Notes: generated by a model from the sequence alone, not told the origin. 64,000 bases of DNA from CAJQQK01 sp963696075 (GCA_963696075.1 CAVOJD010000008.1:310001-374000); one strand, 5' to 3'; positions 9,274 through 18,224 are shown, counted from the stretch's first letter. Numbers and translations are program-made.

Positions 9274-10572
9274 ATGTTTCGGATAGCAGATTTCAAGAGG
9301 GATCGGCGTGGCACGGTCGCCATCCTGTTCGCCGGCGCGCTGGTGCCCATCGTCGCCTTCATGGGCGCCGCCGTGGACTATGCGCGCACACTCAAGGTCC
9401 GCACTGTCATGCAAGGTGCCGCGGACGCAGCCTCCATGGCCGCGGCGACAGCCAGTGCAACGTCAACCGCGAACCGCACTCAGATCGCCCAAAACGTTTT
9501 CGCGGCTAACGCAAAGCTCTCTCAGTTCGGCATTGATGCCACCCCGAGCGTCACCGTCGCACCCGGCAACGTCCAGGTCACCGCGAGCGCCTCGGTCCCG
9601 ACCGTCTTCATGAAGATGGTCAACGTCAATCAATTGACCGTAAGCGTTAGCAGCGGCGTCACCACTGCCGGCAAGACCCTTGAGCTCGCCATGATGCTCG
9701 ACGTTACGGGCTCCATGGGCGGCCAGAAGATCCAGGACATGAAGTGGGCCGCGAAGGACTTCATGGACATCGTCATGCCCAACGGCGGCGGCGACAGCCC
9801 GACCAAGATCGCGCTCGTGCCGTTCTCGAACCGCGTCAACGCTGGCGAGTTCGCCGCCGCCGTCACCGGCCTCGCTCCGACACGCACGACCACCACGTCG
9901 AACCGCGGCCGAGGCCGAGGCCGAGGTCGTGGCGGCAGCAGCACGCGCACGGATTACCTCATCCCCTGCGTCACCGAGCGCCAGGGCTTTGACCGCTACA
10001 CCGACGAAGAGCCCGGCGCCGGCAGCTACGTCGGCTCCTACAATCCAGGGTCTTCGACGAGTTCCCAGTATTCCAGCTCAGGCAACTGCTCGATCCCCGA
10101 GGTCAAGCCTCTCTCGAACGACCGCGCCGACCTGCGCGATCATATCGACAGCTTCACCGCCGCTGGCGGCACCGCCGGTCACCTTGGCACCGCCTGGGCC
10201 TGGTACATGCTCTCACCGAAGTGGAACAGCATCTGGCCCGGCCACCACGCGCGTGAATATGGCGTCGGCACCAACATCAAGGCCGTCGTGCTGATGACCG
10301 ACGGCGCTTACAATACCGACTACAGCTCGGGCTACAGCTCGACGACCATGTCACGCGAACTGTGCGAGCGCATGAAAGCCGAAGGCATCGTGGTCTACAC
10401 CGTCGGGTTCCAGATCCCGAACCACTCGACCCAGCGCCAGACACTGGTCCAGTGCGCCTCCTCGGAGAACCACTACTTCTTCCCCTACAACGGCGAAGAT
10501 CTCCGCACGGCCTTCCGCTCGATCGGTCAGGCCCTCACCTACGCCCAGGGTTCCGCGCGCTTCTCTGAATAA
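9274..10572 (+). CDS. TadG-like vWA-domain protein with RG-repeat insert (copy 2)
   Basis: A 432-residue protein with the same plan as copy 1: a basic head, a TadE/G-like membrane helix near residues 12-35 (RRGTVAILFAGALVPIVAFM), then a vWA domain. The MIDAS is D143-V-T145-G-S147. The middle motif GTAGHLGTAWAWYMLSP is shared with copies 3 and 4, and the second aspartate is in VLMTDGAYN. Residues about 211-221 form an uninterrupted Arg-Gly run encoded by a hexanucleotide repeat, absent from the other copies. Cysteines flank the insert and the C-terminal CASSENHYFF region and may form disulfides outside the cytoplasm. A clear AAAGGAGAGAG site precedes the ATG. Confidence 0.9.
   Translation: MFRIADFKRDRRGTVAILFAGALVPIVAFMGAAVDYARTLKVRTVMQGAADAASMAAATASATSTANRTQIAQNVFAANAKLSQFGIDATPSVTVAPGNVQVTASASVPTVFMKMVNVNQLTVSVSSGVTTAGKTLELAMMLDVTGSMGGQKIQDMKWAAKDFMDIVMPNGGGDSPTKIALVPFSNRVNAGEFAAAVTGLAPTRTTTTSNRGRGRGRGRGGSSTRTDYLIPCVTERQGFDRYTDEEPGAGSYVGSYNPGSSTSSQYSSSGNCSIPEVKPLSNDRADLRDHIDSFTAAGGTAGHLGTAWAWYMLSPKWNSIWPGHHAREYGVGTNIKAVVLMTDGAYNTDYSSGYSSTTMSRELCERMKAEGIVVYTVGFQIPNHSTQRQTLVQCASSENHYFFPYNGEDLRTAFRSIGQALTYAQGSARFSE
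9904..9936 (+). repeat. In-frame hexanucleotide repeat coding Arg-Gly
   Basis: Five successive six-base units of the form CGNGGY encode (Arg-Gly)5 inside vWA copy 2. Three neighbouring units are almost identical, so gain or loss of units by slippage would leave the reading frame intact. Confidence 0.8.
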
Positions 10573-10599
10573 CCCGCGCGAATATCCGCAAAAAACCAG

Positions 10600-10627
10600 C
10601 CGCCCCGGAAAACCTCCGGGGCGGTTT
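10600..10627. terminator. Bidirectional terminator between convergent genes
   Basis: A perfect 10-bp GC-rich stem (10600-10609 with 10615-10624) has a five-base loop. T residues follow on the plus strand and a run of six T residues on the minus strand (the A run at 10590-10595), so it can serve both vWA copy 2 and the convergent peroxidase-related gene. Confidence 0.85.
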
Positions 10628-10657
10628 CGTTCATCCAATGCGGCAACCAGGCAAACC

Positions 10658-11227
10658 TCACCGCCCCATCGTATAGAACTCGTCGTTGGGCCGCATCGAT
10701 GTGACGTTCGCCATCCGGTTGCTCATGCCGAAGAACGCCGTGATGCCCGCAATGTCCCAGATATCCTCGTCCGTGAAACCGTGCCCGCGCAGCGTCTCGA
10801 AGTCGTCGTCCGACACCGCGCCGGGCTCCATCGCAACCTGCATCGCGAAATCGAGCATCGCCTTCTGCCGCTCCGTGATGTCCGCCTTGAGGTAGTTGAT
10901 CGCGACCTGGTCCGCGACCAGCGGGTTCTTCGCGCGGATGCGCAACACCGCCCCATGCGCGATCACGCAATACTGGCAGGCATTCGCATTCGACGTCGCG
11001 ACCACGATCATCTCGCGCTCTGCCTTCGTCAGGTTCCCGTCCTTTTCCATCAGCGCATCGTGATAGGCAAAGAACGCCCGGAACTCCTCCGGCCGGTGGG
11101 CGAGCACCAGAAACACATTGGGCACGAACCCCGCCTTCTCCTGCACGGCCAGAATGCGCGCCTTGATATCCTCCGGCAGGCTGTCGATCTTAGGCACGGG
11201 AAAGCGCGAGATGGGGTGGTCGGTCAT
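10658..11227 (-). CDS. Peroxidase-related enzyme, carboxymuconolactone decarboxylase/AhpD-like
   Basis: A 189-residue all-helical protein of the AhpD-like fold. The redox motif C84-Q-Y-C87 followed by H91 in NACQYCVIAHG matches the CxxCxxxH site of AhpD-like peroxidase-related proteins. These reduce peroxides with a dithiol partner; the partner here is unknown. Start 11227 has GGAG nine bases upstream; an ATG nine codons earlier has no visible site. It is a single gene convergent with vWA copy 2 and separated by a bidirectional terminator. Confidence 0.88.
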   Translation of the reverse strand: MTDHPISRFPVPKIDSLPEDIKARILAVQEKAGFVPNVFLVLAHRPEEFRAFFAYHDALMEKDGNLTKAEREMIVVATSNANACQYCVIAHGAVLRIRAKNPLVADQVAINYLKADITERQKAMLDFAMQVAMEPGAVSDDDFETLRGHGFTDEDIWDIAGITAFFGMSNRMANVTSMRPNDEFYTMGR

Positions 11228-11391
11228 TTCAGGGAGCTCCTGGATAGGTGTCATGAACTGGCGCCACTCTCGCGCAATGCGAATGACACGTCATCCCTTG
11301 TCGGACGCAGCACAGTCGCACCTGGCACCAGACGGTCACGAGTTAATCGGGCAAGGCCTGGAAAATGTCATCCTCGGGCTTGTCCCACACC

Positions 11392-11750
11392 TGTCCGGTT
11401 CAGCTTTCCGCGAAACGGCGCAACAGCCTGATTGGGCCTCTCGATTTCATGATCGATGGTGGTCGAGACGCGAAATCCCGACCGGCGTCGGCTCGTTTGT
11501 TCTTCCATTTCATTAGCCACCCCCACGCCGTCATGGCCGCGCAGGCGGCCATCCACGCGCGCCTCGGCAAACGAGGCGCTTGCGGTGGAGTACATATTCC
11601 GCGGCAACGACATAGTGACCCGACAAACCGCGTGAATGGAAACGCCCGTGGATGGCCGCCGTCGCGGCCATGACGCGTTGGGAAGGGAAAGCGGGGGCTA
11701 CTCCTAGAGCGTTGGAGTTAGACCGGACAAGCGTGGGACAAGCCCACTGC
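11392..11750. repeat. Direct repeat unit, copy 1
   Basis: First 359-base copy, starting TGTCCGGTTCAGC. It differs from copy 2 by only a few single-base changes, for example at the His/Pro-encoding position after GCGGCCATCC. Its right end carries an altered form of the terminal repeat next to the start of copy 2. Confidence 0.85.
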
Positions 11751-12109
11751 TGTCCGGTTCAGCTTTCCGCGAAACGGCGCAACAGTCTGATTGGGCCTCT
11801 CGATTTCATCATCGATGGTGGTCGAGACGCGAAATCCCGACCGGCGTCGGCTCGTTTGTTCTTCCATTTCATTAGCCACCCCCACGCCGTCATGGCCGCG
11901 CAGGCGGCCATCCCCGCGCGCCTCGGCAAACGAGGCGCTTGCGGTGGAGTACATATTCCGCGGCAACGACATAGTGACCCGACAAGCCGCGTGAATGGAA
12001 ACGCCCGTGGATGGCCGCCGTCGCGGCCATGACGCGTTGGGAAGGGAAAGCGGGGTCTACTCCTAGAGCGTTGGAGTTAGACCGGACAGGTGTGGGACAA
12101 GCCCGAGGA
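11751..12109. repeat. Direct repeat unit, copy 2
   Basis: Second 359-base copy in tandem with the first. Its right end contains the intact terminal inverted repeat, which runs on to 12114. Confidence 0.85.
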
Positions 12110-12172
12110 TGACAGACGAGAGGGTTCGGACAATCGCACACATCTCATCAATCCAGTGAGCACTTCTAGAAC

Positions 12173-14389
12173 TCACAAGAACGAATACGGATCGACGTCC
12201 AATATCACCCGCACGTCACCCTTGAGCTGCGGCAGCGCGCCCATCCACGCCCTCAGATACCCCTGCAGGTCGATCTCCCGTGGCGCCTTGACCAGAAGCC
12301 GCCACCGGAACTGCCCCCGGATCACCGCCAGCGGCGCTTCCGCCGGGCCAAGCACCATGATCCGCTCCGCCCCCGGCGCACACCGGCGCACTTCCTTTGC
12401 GAACGCTTCCGCCAGTTCCTTATGCTTTGACTGGATAATCAGCGCCGCAAGCCGTCCATACGGCGGCAACAGCGCCGCCTGACGCTGCGCAATCTCCCGC
12501 TCGAGGAACGCCTCCCGGTCCCCCGACATGATCGCCTCCATCACCGGATGATCCGGCAGATGAGTCTGAATGAGCCCGCGCCCTCGGATCGCCTCGCGCC
12601 CCGCCCGCCCGGTCACCTGATGCAGCAGCTGGAACGTGCGCTCCCCCGCCCGCGGGTCCGCCTGCCCGAGACCGAGGTCCCCATCGACGATGCCGACGGT
12701 CGCAAGATCCGGAAAATGGTGCCCCTTGGCGACGATCTGCGTCCCGATGATGATATCGGCCTCGCCTTCCTCGATGCGCTTGATCACTTGGCGCATCTCG
12801 GTCAGCCCCGGAATGAGATCGCTCGACAGCAGCGCCAGCCGCGCCTCAGGCCACCGCGCGGCAACCTCCTCCGAGACCCGTTCCACGCCCGGCCCACACG
12901 CCACCATCGCGCCCGGCTCCTCGCATTTCGGGCACGCCTCCGGAATCGGCAGTGAGAAGCCACAGTGGTGGCAATTCAGCTTGTTGCGGAACCGGTGCTC
13001 GACAAGCCATGCCGAACACTGCGGACATTCGAGGCGATGCCCGCACTTGCGGCACAACGTCAGTGGTGCATATCCACGCCGGTTCAGAAACAGCAGCGTC
13101 TGCTGCCCCGCAGCCAGCGTCTCATTCACCGCCTCGACCAGCTTGGGGCTCAGCCACATTCCCTTGTCCGGCGGATCGGACCTCAGGTCTATCGCTGAAA
13201 TATCCGGCATCTCGACACCGGAAAACCGCCCCGGCAACACTGCGTGCGCATACCGCCCCGTGCGCGCGTTGACGTGGCTCTCGATCGACGGCGTCGCCGA
13301 CGCCAGCACCACCGCGAACTGCCCGATATTGCCGCGCACGACCGCCATGTCGCGCGCCTGATAGTGAACCCGGTCCTCCTGCTTGAAACCTGAGTCATGC
13401 TCTTCATCAACCACGATCAGGCCAAGGTCGTCATAGGGCAGGAACAGCGCCGAACGCGCACCAACCACACAGCGTGCATCCCCCGTCGCCACCGCTTTCC
13501 AGATCCGCCCACGCTCCGGTGCACCGAGTGCGGAATGCCATTCCACCGGCGCCGCCCCGAACCGCGCCTTGAAGCGGTTGAGGAACTGGCTCGTCAGCGC
13601 GATTTCCGGCAGCATGATCAGAACCTGCCGCCCGGCTTCAAGCGCTGAGGCGACCGCCTCGAAATAAACCTCTGTCTTGCCGGACCCCGTTACACCATCG
13701 AGCAGCGTCACCGAAAAATTCCGTGCCGACGCCCGCGCCGCGAGCCCATGCACAGCCACCGTCTGCGCATCAGAAAACTCGACCGTGACATGCCGCGGAT
13801 CGGGCCTCGGATAACGCTTTTCCGGAATCAGGCATTCGACCAGATTGCCGCTTTGGACAAGCCCGTCGACGACGCCGGAAGAACACCCCGCCGCCTGCGC
13901 CAGCGCCGCTTTCGTGCGAATGCCCCCGTCCCGGGCAATCTCCAGCACTTTCTCGCGCGCCTCCGTCATTCTCGGCGGCAAGTGCGCATCCGTCACGAGC
14001 GTAACCCCGAACCGTGGTTTTTCCGGCTCGAACGCTGTCTTCGCGCTCATCATCATCCGCGCGACCATGCCGATTGGCGCAAGCGTATAGCGCGCGATCC
14101 ACTCCGCGAATTTCAGTGTCTCGGCAGGCAGCGCCGGCACGTCGATCGTCTGGATCACCGCCTTGAGCTTGGCTTCCTCGATCGGCTTGTCCGGCCCGAT
14201 CCCCTTGTCCCAGACAATACCCAGCCGGTGCTGCGGCCCGAACGGCACATGCACGAACATGCCCGGCTCAAGCTCGAGCCCCGGCGGCACGAGATAGTCG
14301 TAGGTCTGGTCAACCGCGACCGGCAATAGGATCGGCACGCGCTTGAGTACCGCGTGTTGATCGCCCGCCAATGCCAATAACTCGCTCAT
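12173..14389 (-). CDS. priA: Primosomal protein N' (replication restart helicase)
   Basis: The 738-residue PriA helicase reloads the replisome at stalled forks. Residues about 1-200 are the DNA-binding region with YDYLVPPG near the start. Walker A TGSGKTE lies near residue 234 and the DEEH box (VVDEEHDSGFKQ) near 327. Paired zinc-binding cysteines run from about 441 to 490 (CRKCGHRLECPQC, CHHCG, CPKC), followed by the QIVAKGHHFPD helicase motif. Length matches E. coli PriA. The ATG at 14389 is preferred over a TTG four codons upstream. It is divergent from xerC with a CtrA-type box in the 159-base space. Confidence 0.97.
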   Translation of the reverse strand: MSELLALAGDQHAVLKRVPILLPVAVDQTYDYLVPPGLELEPGMFVHVPFGPQHRLGIVWDKGIGPDKPIEEAKLKAVIQTIDVPALPAETLKFAEWIARYTLAPIGMVARMMMSAKTAFEPEKPRFGVTLVTDAHLPPRMTEAREKVLEIARDGGIRTKAALAQAAGCSSGVVDGLVQSGNLVECLIPEKRYPRPDPRHVTVEFSDAQTVAVHGLAARASARNFSVTLLDGVTGSGKTEVYFEAVASALEAGRQVLIMLPEIALTSQFLNRFKARFGAAPVEWHSALGAPERGRIWKAVATGDARCVVGARSALFLPYDDLGLIVVDEEHDSGFKQEDRVHYQARDMAVVRGNIGQFAVVLASATPSIESHVNARTGRYAHAVLPGRFSGVEMPDISAIDLRSDPPDKGMWLSPKLVEAVNETLAAGQQTLLFLNRRGYAPLTLCRKCGHRLECPQCSAWLVEHRFRNKLNCHHCGFSLPIPEACPKCEEPGAMVACGPGVERVSEEVAARWPEARLALLSSDLIPGLTEMRQVIKRIEEGEADIIIGTQIVAKGHHFPDLATVGIVDGDLGLGQADPRAGERTFQLLHQVTGRAGREAIRGRGLIQTHLPDHPVMEAIMSGDREAFLEREIAQRQAALLPPYGRLAALIIQSKHKELAEAFAKEVRRCAPGAERIMVLGPAEAPLAVIRGQFRWRLLVKAPREIDLQGYLRAWMGALPQLKGDVRVILDVDPYSFL

Positions 14390-14483
14390 GCACCCAACCA
14401 ATCACCACCCGGCCTCATTGCCGGTGCGTCCTCCCGAATCACCCTACCAAACAATGTGGCAGCCTCTGTGGACCGGCCCAGCG

Positions 14484-14498
14484 TTAACACATCGTTAA
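14484..14498. promoter_or_regulatory. Perfect CtrA-type box between priA and xerC
   Basis: TTAA at 14484-14487 and TTAA at 14495-14498 are separated by exactly seven bases, the full consensus for the response regulator CtrA. Both half-sites extend to GTTAAC. It lies 50 bases before the xerC start and 95 bases before the priA start, where it could act on either promoter. Confidence 0.6.
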
Positions 14499-14548
14499 CC
14501 TCCCCGGTCGATCCTTTCCCCAGTCGATTCGCACGGAGGACGGCCCCC

Positions 14549-15499
14549 GTGGCTCTTGCACACGAAAACTTCCCCCTGGCACTCGATTCCGATCTCGATG
14601 ACGCCATCGCCACCTGGCTGGATCATCTGGTCACTGACCGGGCCTACTCGGAAAAGACGCATGAAGCCTATGCCCGTGATCTGCAACAGTTTTTCCACTT
14701 CCTGAGGCGTCATCGCGGCCACCCGCCCTGTCTTGGCGACATACCCCGCCTCACCATCAAGGACTTCCGCGCCTTCCTCTCCGCCCGCCGCAAGGAAGGC
14801 GTTTCCGGCCGGTCGCTCGCCCGCACGCTCTCCGCCCTCCGCGCCTTCTTCCGCTGGCTCGAACACGAAGGCCTCGCCCACAATCGCGCGGTGCTCGACG
14901 TCGCCCGCCCCAAGATCCCGCACGGCATCCCAAAACCCCTCACGGTCGCGAAAGCCGGCGACCTTGTCACCCCGGACGCCCATGCACACAAGGCGGAGTG
15001 GATCGCAGCCCGCGACACCGCGGTCCTGCTCCTACTCTACGGCGCCGGCCTGCGCATTTCCGAAGCCTTGGCCTTGCGCGTCAGCGAAGCACCAACCCGT
15101 CTCCGCGACGTTGTCCGTATCCTCGGCAAAGGTGGCAAGGAGCGCCTTGTGCCCATCCTCCCCGTCGCCATCGAGGCCATTGAGACTTATCAGGCCCAGT
15201 GCCCCTTTCCGCTCACCCCCGATGGCCCGCTTTTCATCGGCGCCCGCGGCGGTCCCTTGTCGCCCCGCATCATCCAACTTGCCATCGCCCGCCTGCGCCA
15301 GTCCCTGGGCCTGCCCGACACGGCAACGCCGCACGCCTTGCGCCATTCCTTCGCAACCCATCTCCTCTCCGCTGGCGCCGATCTCCGCCAGATCCAGGAA
15401 CTCCTCGGCCACGCGTCGCTGTCCACCACCCAGATCTACACCGAAGTGGACCGTGACCGCCTGCTCGCCGTCTACGACAAGGCACACCCCCGGGCCTGA
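14549..15499 (+). CDS. xerC: Site-specific tyrosine recombinase XerC
   Basis: A 316-residue tyrosine recombinase that resolves chromosome dimers at dif with XerD. The SAM-like N-terminal domain covers about residues 15-110. All catalytic residues are seen: R169 (GLRISEA), K197 (GKGGKER), H262 and R265 (HALRHS), H288 (LLGHAS) and Y297 (IYTEVD). The GTG start at 14549 has GGAGG nine bases before it; an ATG 31 codons upstream would add an atypical head that crosses the CtrA-type box. XerC rather than XerD is inferred from similarity of the core and the priA neighbourhood. Confidence 0.9.
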   Translation: MALAHENFPLALDSDLDDAIATWLDHLVTDRAYSEKTHEAYARDLQQFFHFLRRHRGHPPCLGDIPRLTIKDFRAFLSARRKEGVSGRSLARTLSALRAFFRWLEHEGLAHNRAVLDVARPKIPHGIPKPLTVAKAGDLVTPDAHAHKAEWIAARDTAVLLLLYGAGLRISEALALRVSEAPTRLRDVVRILGKGGKERLVPILPVAIEAIETYQAQCPFPLTPDGPLFIGARGGPLSPRIIQLAIARLRQSLGLPDTATPHALRHSFATHLLSAGADLRQIQELLGHASLSTTQIYTEVDRDRLLAVYDKAHPRA

Positions 15500-15652
15500 T
15501 CGCCCCCCGACCGCCCTAAGCCCCAACGCATCACGGTGAGGTTTGCGTTGGTTCGCCCGAAACCCTTGACTCCCCCCGCCGATTGAAGTGCAACCGGCCA
15601 GCGATGTGGCGATGATCGCCGCCGCAGTGATGCTTCGAGGAAATATTCGACC

Positions 15653-16351
15653 ATGGCACCCACCGCACTGATCGTCGGGGCTGGCAGCGGCATCAGCGCT
15701 TCCTTCGCGCGCCGCCTCCGTTCTGAGGGTTATGAACTTGCCTTGATTGCGCGCGATCCGGCCAAGCTTTCCGGCCTCGCCAGCGAGACCAACGCCCAGA
15801 CCTTCGCCTGCGATGCCACCCGCATCGACGAGCTTCTCTCCGTCTTCACCGAACTCGATCGCCAGAACGCCGACCTCGATGTTGTGCTCTATAACGCCAG
15901 CGCCCGCGCGCCCGGCCCGATCACCGACATCAAGGCCGCGGACGCCGCATCAGCCATCAACATCACGGCTTATGGCGGCTTCCTCGTCGCCCAACAGGCA
16001 GCCCGCCGCATGGTGCCGAAAGGCCGCGGCAAAATACTCTTCACCGGCGCGTCCGCCAGCGTGAAGGGCTATCCGAACTCATCCATCTTCGCGATGGGCA
16101 AGTTTGCGCTGCGCGGCCTGGCATCCTCTCTCGCCCGCGAACTTGCACCCCAGGGCGTTCACGTCGCCCACTTCGTCATTGATGGCGGCGTCCTGAACCC
16201 GGCGAAAGGCCGCGTACCCGCCCCGGACGACCCCGAAGACCGCTACCTCGACCCCGACGCCATCGCCGACGCCTACATGCACGTCGTCAACCAGCCCCGC
16301 TCCGCATGGTCGTGGGAAATCGAACTCCGCCCCTGGGTCGAGAAGTTTTGA
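15653..16351 (+). CDS. SDR-family protein with Phe in place of catalytic Tyr
   Basis: A 232-residue short-chain dehydrogenase/reductase. The nucleotide-binding glycine motif GAGSGIS is at residues 9-15, a cofactor Asp at D54, and the NAG-like motif is N81-A-S. The active-site YxxxK is instead F146-A-M-G-K150, so the usual proton donor Tyr is absent while the Lys is kept. Similar FAxGKFALRG sequences occur in other bacterial SDRs, so this looks like a subfamily trait rather than damage. A GAGGA lies about 11 bases before the ATG. Substrate unknown. Confidence 0.85.
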   Translation: MAPTALIVGAGSGISASFARRLRSEGYELALIARDPAKLSGLASETNAQTFACDATRIDELLSVFTELDRQNADLDVVLYNASARAPGPITDIKAADAASAINITAYGGFLVAQQAARRMVPKGRGKILFTGASASVKGYPNSSIFAMGKFALRGLASSLARELAPQGVHVAHFVIDGGVLNPAKGRVPAPDDPEDRYLDPDAIADAYMHVVNQPRSAWSWEIELRPWVEKF

Positions 16352-16454
16352 GGCCCCTGACCGGCCCTTCGAATAATCAGGCCACCGGCAATCCGTACAA
16401 AGTGCGCCGTTCGGTCGTCTAAAGATTATCCGCGGGTAACACCCGAAAATCATA

Positions 16455-16485
16455 CAAAAAAGGGCGTCCATCGGCGCCTTTTTCA
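16455..16485 (+). terminator. Terminator after SDR gene
   Basis: An A-run, a GGGCG/CGCC stem with one bulged G and a five-T tail form an intrinsic terminator about 100 bases after the SDR stop. Confidence 0.7.
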
Positions 16486-16673
16486 TTACGCTGCACGAGC
16501 GATTTGGCGCGACTCCGAACGCCCACGCGCGACACCGTGGCTATTTACGAATGAATAACCAAGAAAATTTCTCTTTATGCGGAAGCGAGAAATTACATAA
16601 AATCCAAAATAGTTGAGAAAGAAACCCGCAACATTCGTGGCACAGCCTGACCATTCCTATGGAGGATCTGGCT
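16486..16673. other. AT-rich leader of vWA copy 3
   Basis: No gene is seen. Sequence from about 16540 to 16620 is AT-rich, like the leaders of the other vWA genes, and includes GAGAAATTTCTC-like complementary pieces. It ends in the GGAGG site of the next gene. Confidence 0.45.
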
Positions 16674-17960
16674 ATGAATGAACAAGAAAGACACAAGTTT
16701 CTCAAATCAGAAGCCGGCAGCGTAGCAATCATCTTTGCAATGATCTTGCCAATTCTCGTCGCAATGATCGGCGGCGCCGTCGACTTCGGTCGTTATACGT
16801 CAGCAAGAGCACATACCCTTCTCGCGATGGACACAGCCGTGCTGGCGGCTGGTCGCGTGCTACAGATCGAAAACGGCGACGAGGCCAAGGCCCTTGCCGC
16901 CGCCGAACGCTACTATCAGGAGAACAAGTCGAACCTTCTCAGCAACGACAACATTACGTTTGCCATCGAGGACGGTGAGATCACGGTTTCGATCAGCAAC
17001 TCGCGGATCAGAACCCCGTTTCTCGGCGTCGTTGGAATTCCCGAACTCATGATCCGGAATACCTCGAAGGCCATCATCGCCGCCGGCAGCAATGCAGGCT
17101 CTCACGTCGAAATCGCAATGATGCTCGACGTAACCGGGTCGATGTGCGGCAGCTATCCCTATGACTGCAACAGCGCGGCAAAGCTCAACTCGATGAAGTC
17201 CGCCGCCAAGGACCTCATCGACATTGTCGTGTGGCAGGACCAGAGCGAATTCACATCACGCATCGCCCTCGTCCCCTTCTCCGAGCACGTCAACGTCGGT
17301 AGCGACTACTTTGCCGCGATCACCGGCACCGATCCCGGCGGCAGCATCGATGAGCGCACCTGCGTTCGTGAACGCGACAACGCCAACCGCTACGAAGCCG
17401 CACCGCCGAACGACGCCAACGGCTACTTCACGCATGTCACGCAATCGGGCGGAACCTGCAAGCCAACGGCAACGCTGATGCCGCTCTCTGCCGACAAGAC
17501 CGCTCTCAAGTCGCACATCGACGCCTTCCCCGGACGCGGCAGCACCGCTGGTCACCTCGGCACTCAGTTCGCGTGGTACATGCTTGATCCCGGCTGGGGC
17601 GGCATATGGGGAAACCAATCCCAGGCCAAACCCTATTCACTGACCTCGGAAATGAATGAGTTCGGCAAGCCCCGCCTCTACAAGATCGCGGTGCTCATGA
17701 CCGACGGCATCTATAACCGCAACTACAGCGGCGACAGTGCCGACACCCAGGCCAGGGAATTCTGCAGCCGCATGAAAACCACTGGCATCGTCGTCTATAC
17801 CGTCGGCTTCGAGATCGGCGAAAGCGGCAGCGCCTACGACACGATGCAGCAATGCGCCTCTTCCGGCGATCACTTCTATAATGCCAGCAACGGTGAAGAA
17901 CTGCGCATCGCCTTCCGCGACATTGCCATGCAGGTATCGACCTTGCGCCTCGCCGAATAG
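16674..17960 (+). CDS. TadG-like vWA-domain protein (copy 3)
   Basis: A 428-residue vWA protein closely related to copy 4. It has a basic head, a TadE/G-like membrane helix near residues 15-38 (GSVAIIFAMILPILVAMIGG) and the shared stretch AGRVLQIENGDEAKALAAA. The MIDAS is D152-V-T154-G-S156, followed by Cys. The middle motif TAGHLGTQFAWYMLDPGW and VLMTDGIYN complete the vWA site. It ends in LRLAE, as copy 4 does. ATG at 16674 has GGAGG eight bases upstream. Location is probably the cell envelope or outside the cell; the function is unknown. Confidence 0.9.
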   Translation: MNEQERHKFLKSEAGSVAIIFAMILPILVAMIGGAVDFGRYTSARAHTLLAMDTAVLAAGRVLQIENGDEAKALAAAERYYQENKSNLLSNDNITFAIEDGEITVSISNSRIRTPFLGVVGIPELMIRNTSKAIIAAGSNAGSHVEIAMMLDVTGSMCGSYPYDCNSAAKLNSMKSAAKDLIDIVVWQDQSEFTSRIALVPFSEHVNVGSDYFAAITGTDPGGSIDERTCVRERDNANRYEAAPPNDANGYFTHVTQSGGTCKPTATLMPLSADKTALKSHIDAFPGRGSTAGHLGTQFAWYMLDPGWGGIWGNQSQAKPYSLTSEMNEFGKPRLYKIAVLMTDGIYNRNYSGDSADTQAREFCSRMKTTGIVVYTVGFEIGESGSAYDTMQQCASSGDHFYNASNGEELRIAFRDIAMQVSTLRLAE

Positions 17961-18001
17961 GCCGGCCTGCTGGAACACTGACAACCGTTCAAAAAAATCA
18001 G

Positions 18002-18027
18002 AAAAAGGCGCCAACCGGTGCCTTTTT
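18002..18027 (+). terminator. Terminator after vWA copy 3
   Basis: Left arm 18002-18012 and right arm 18017-18027 pair over 11 bases with one G-T pair around a four-base loop. The stem itself begins with five A and ends with five T residues. It is 42 bases after the stop codon. Confidence 0.85.
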
Positions 18028-18224
18028 CAGTTATGTCACAAACCCGCCTCGCAGTTGTACCGTCACCGCTTCCCAAGCTAAATCCCGAACCACGGGCGAG
18101 AATTGAAAATCACCCTATTCCTCACAATTAATACTGGCATCAGTAAAAATACAACCTTGAGTAGCAATTATAATGCAATCTCCCTCTGCCAATGTGCCCT
18201 CCACCACATCGGGAGGACGGCAGA

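Larger units (their letters stand above)
11366..12114. repeat. 749-bp repeat element with 34-bp perfect terminal inverted repeats
   Basis: The left end 11366-11399 and the right end 12081-12114 are perfect inverted copies of 34 bases that begin TGTCATCCTCGGGCTTG. Between them lie two direct copies of a 359-base unit (11392-11750 and 11751-12109). No transposase is present. Short open frames inside are repeats of each other with low-complexity RLRGHDG-like translations, which are typical of non-coding alphaproteobacterial repeats. It resembles a tandemly duplicated MITE. The remaining bases in the 945-base gap between the peroxidase-related gene and priA hold nothing recognisable. Confidence 0.8.

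Noticed and set aside
11368..11972. Two nearly identical 81-84 codon minus-strand frames in the direct repeats
   Set aside because: They owe their similarity to the DNA repeat itself. The translations are low-complexity and run into the inverted ends, and neither has a ribosome site.
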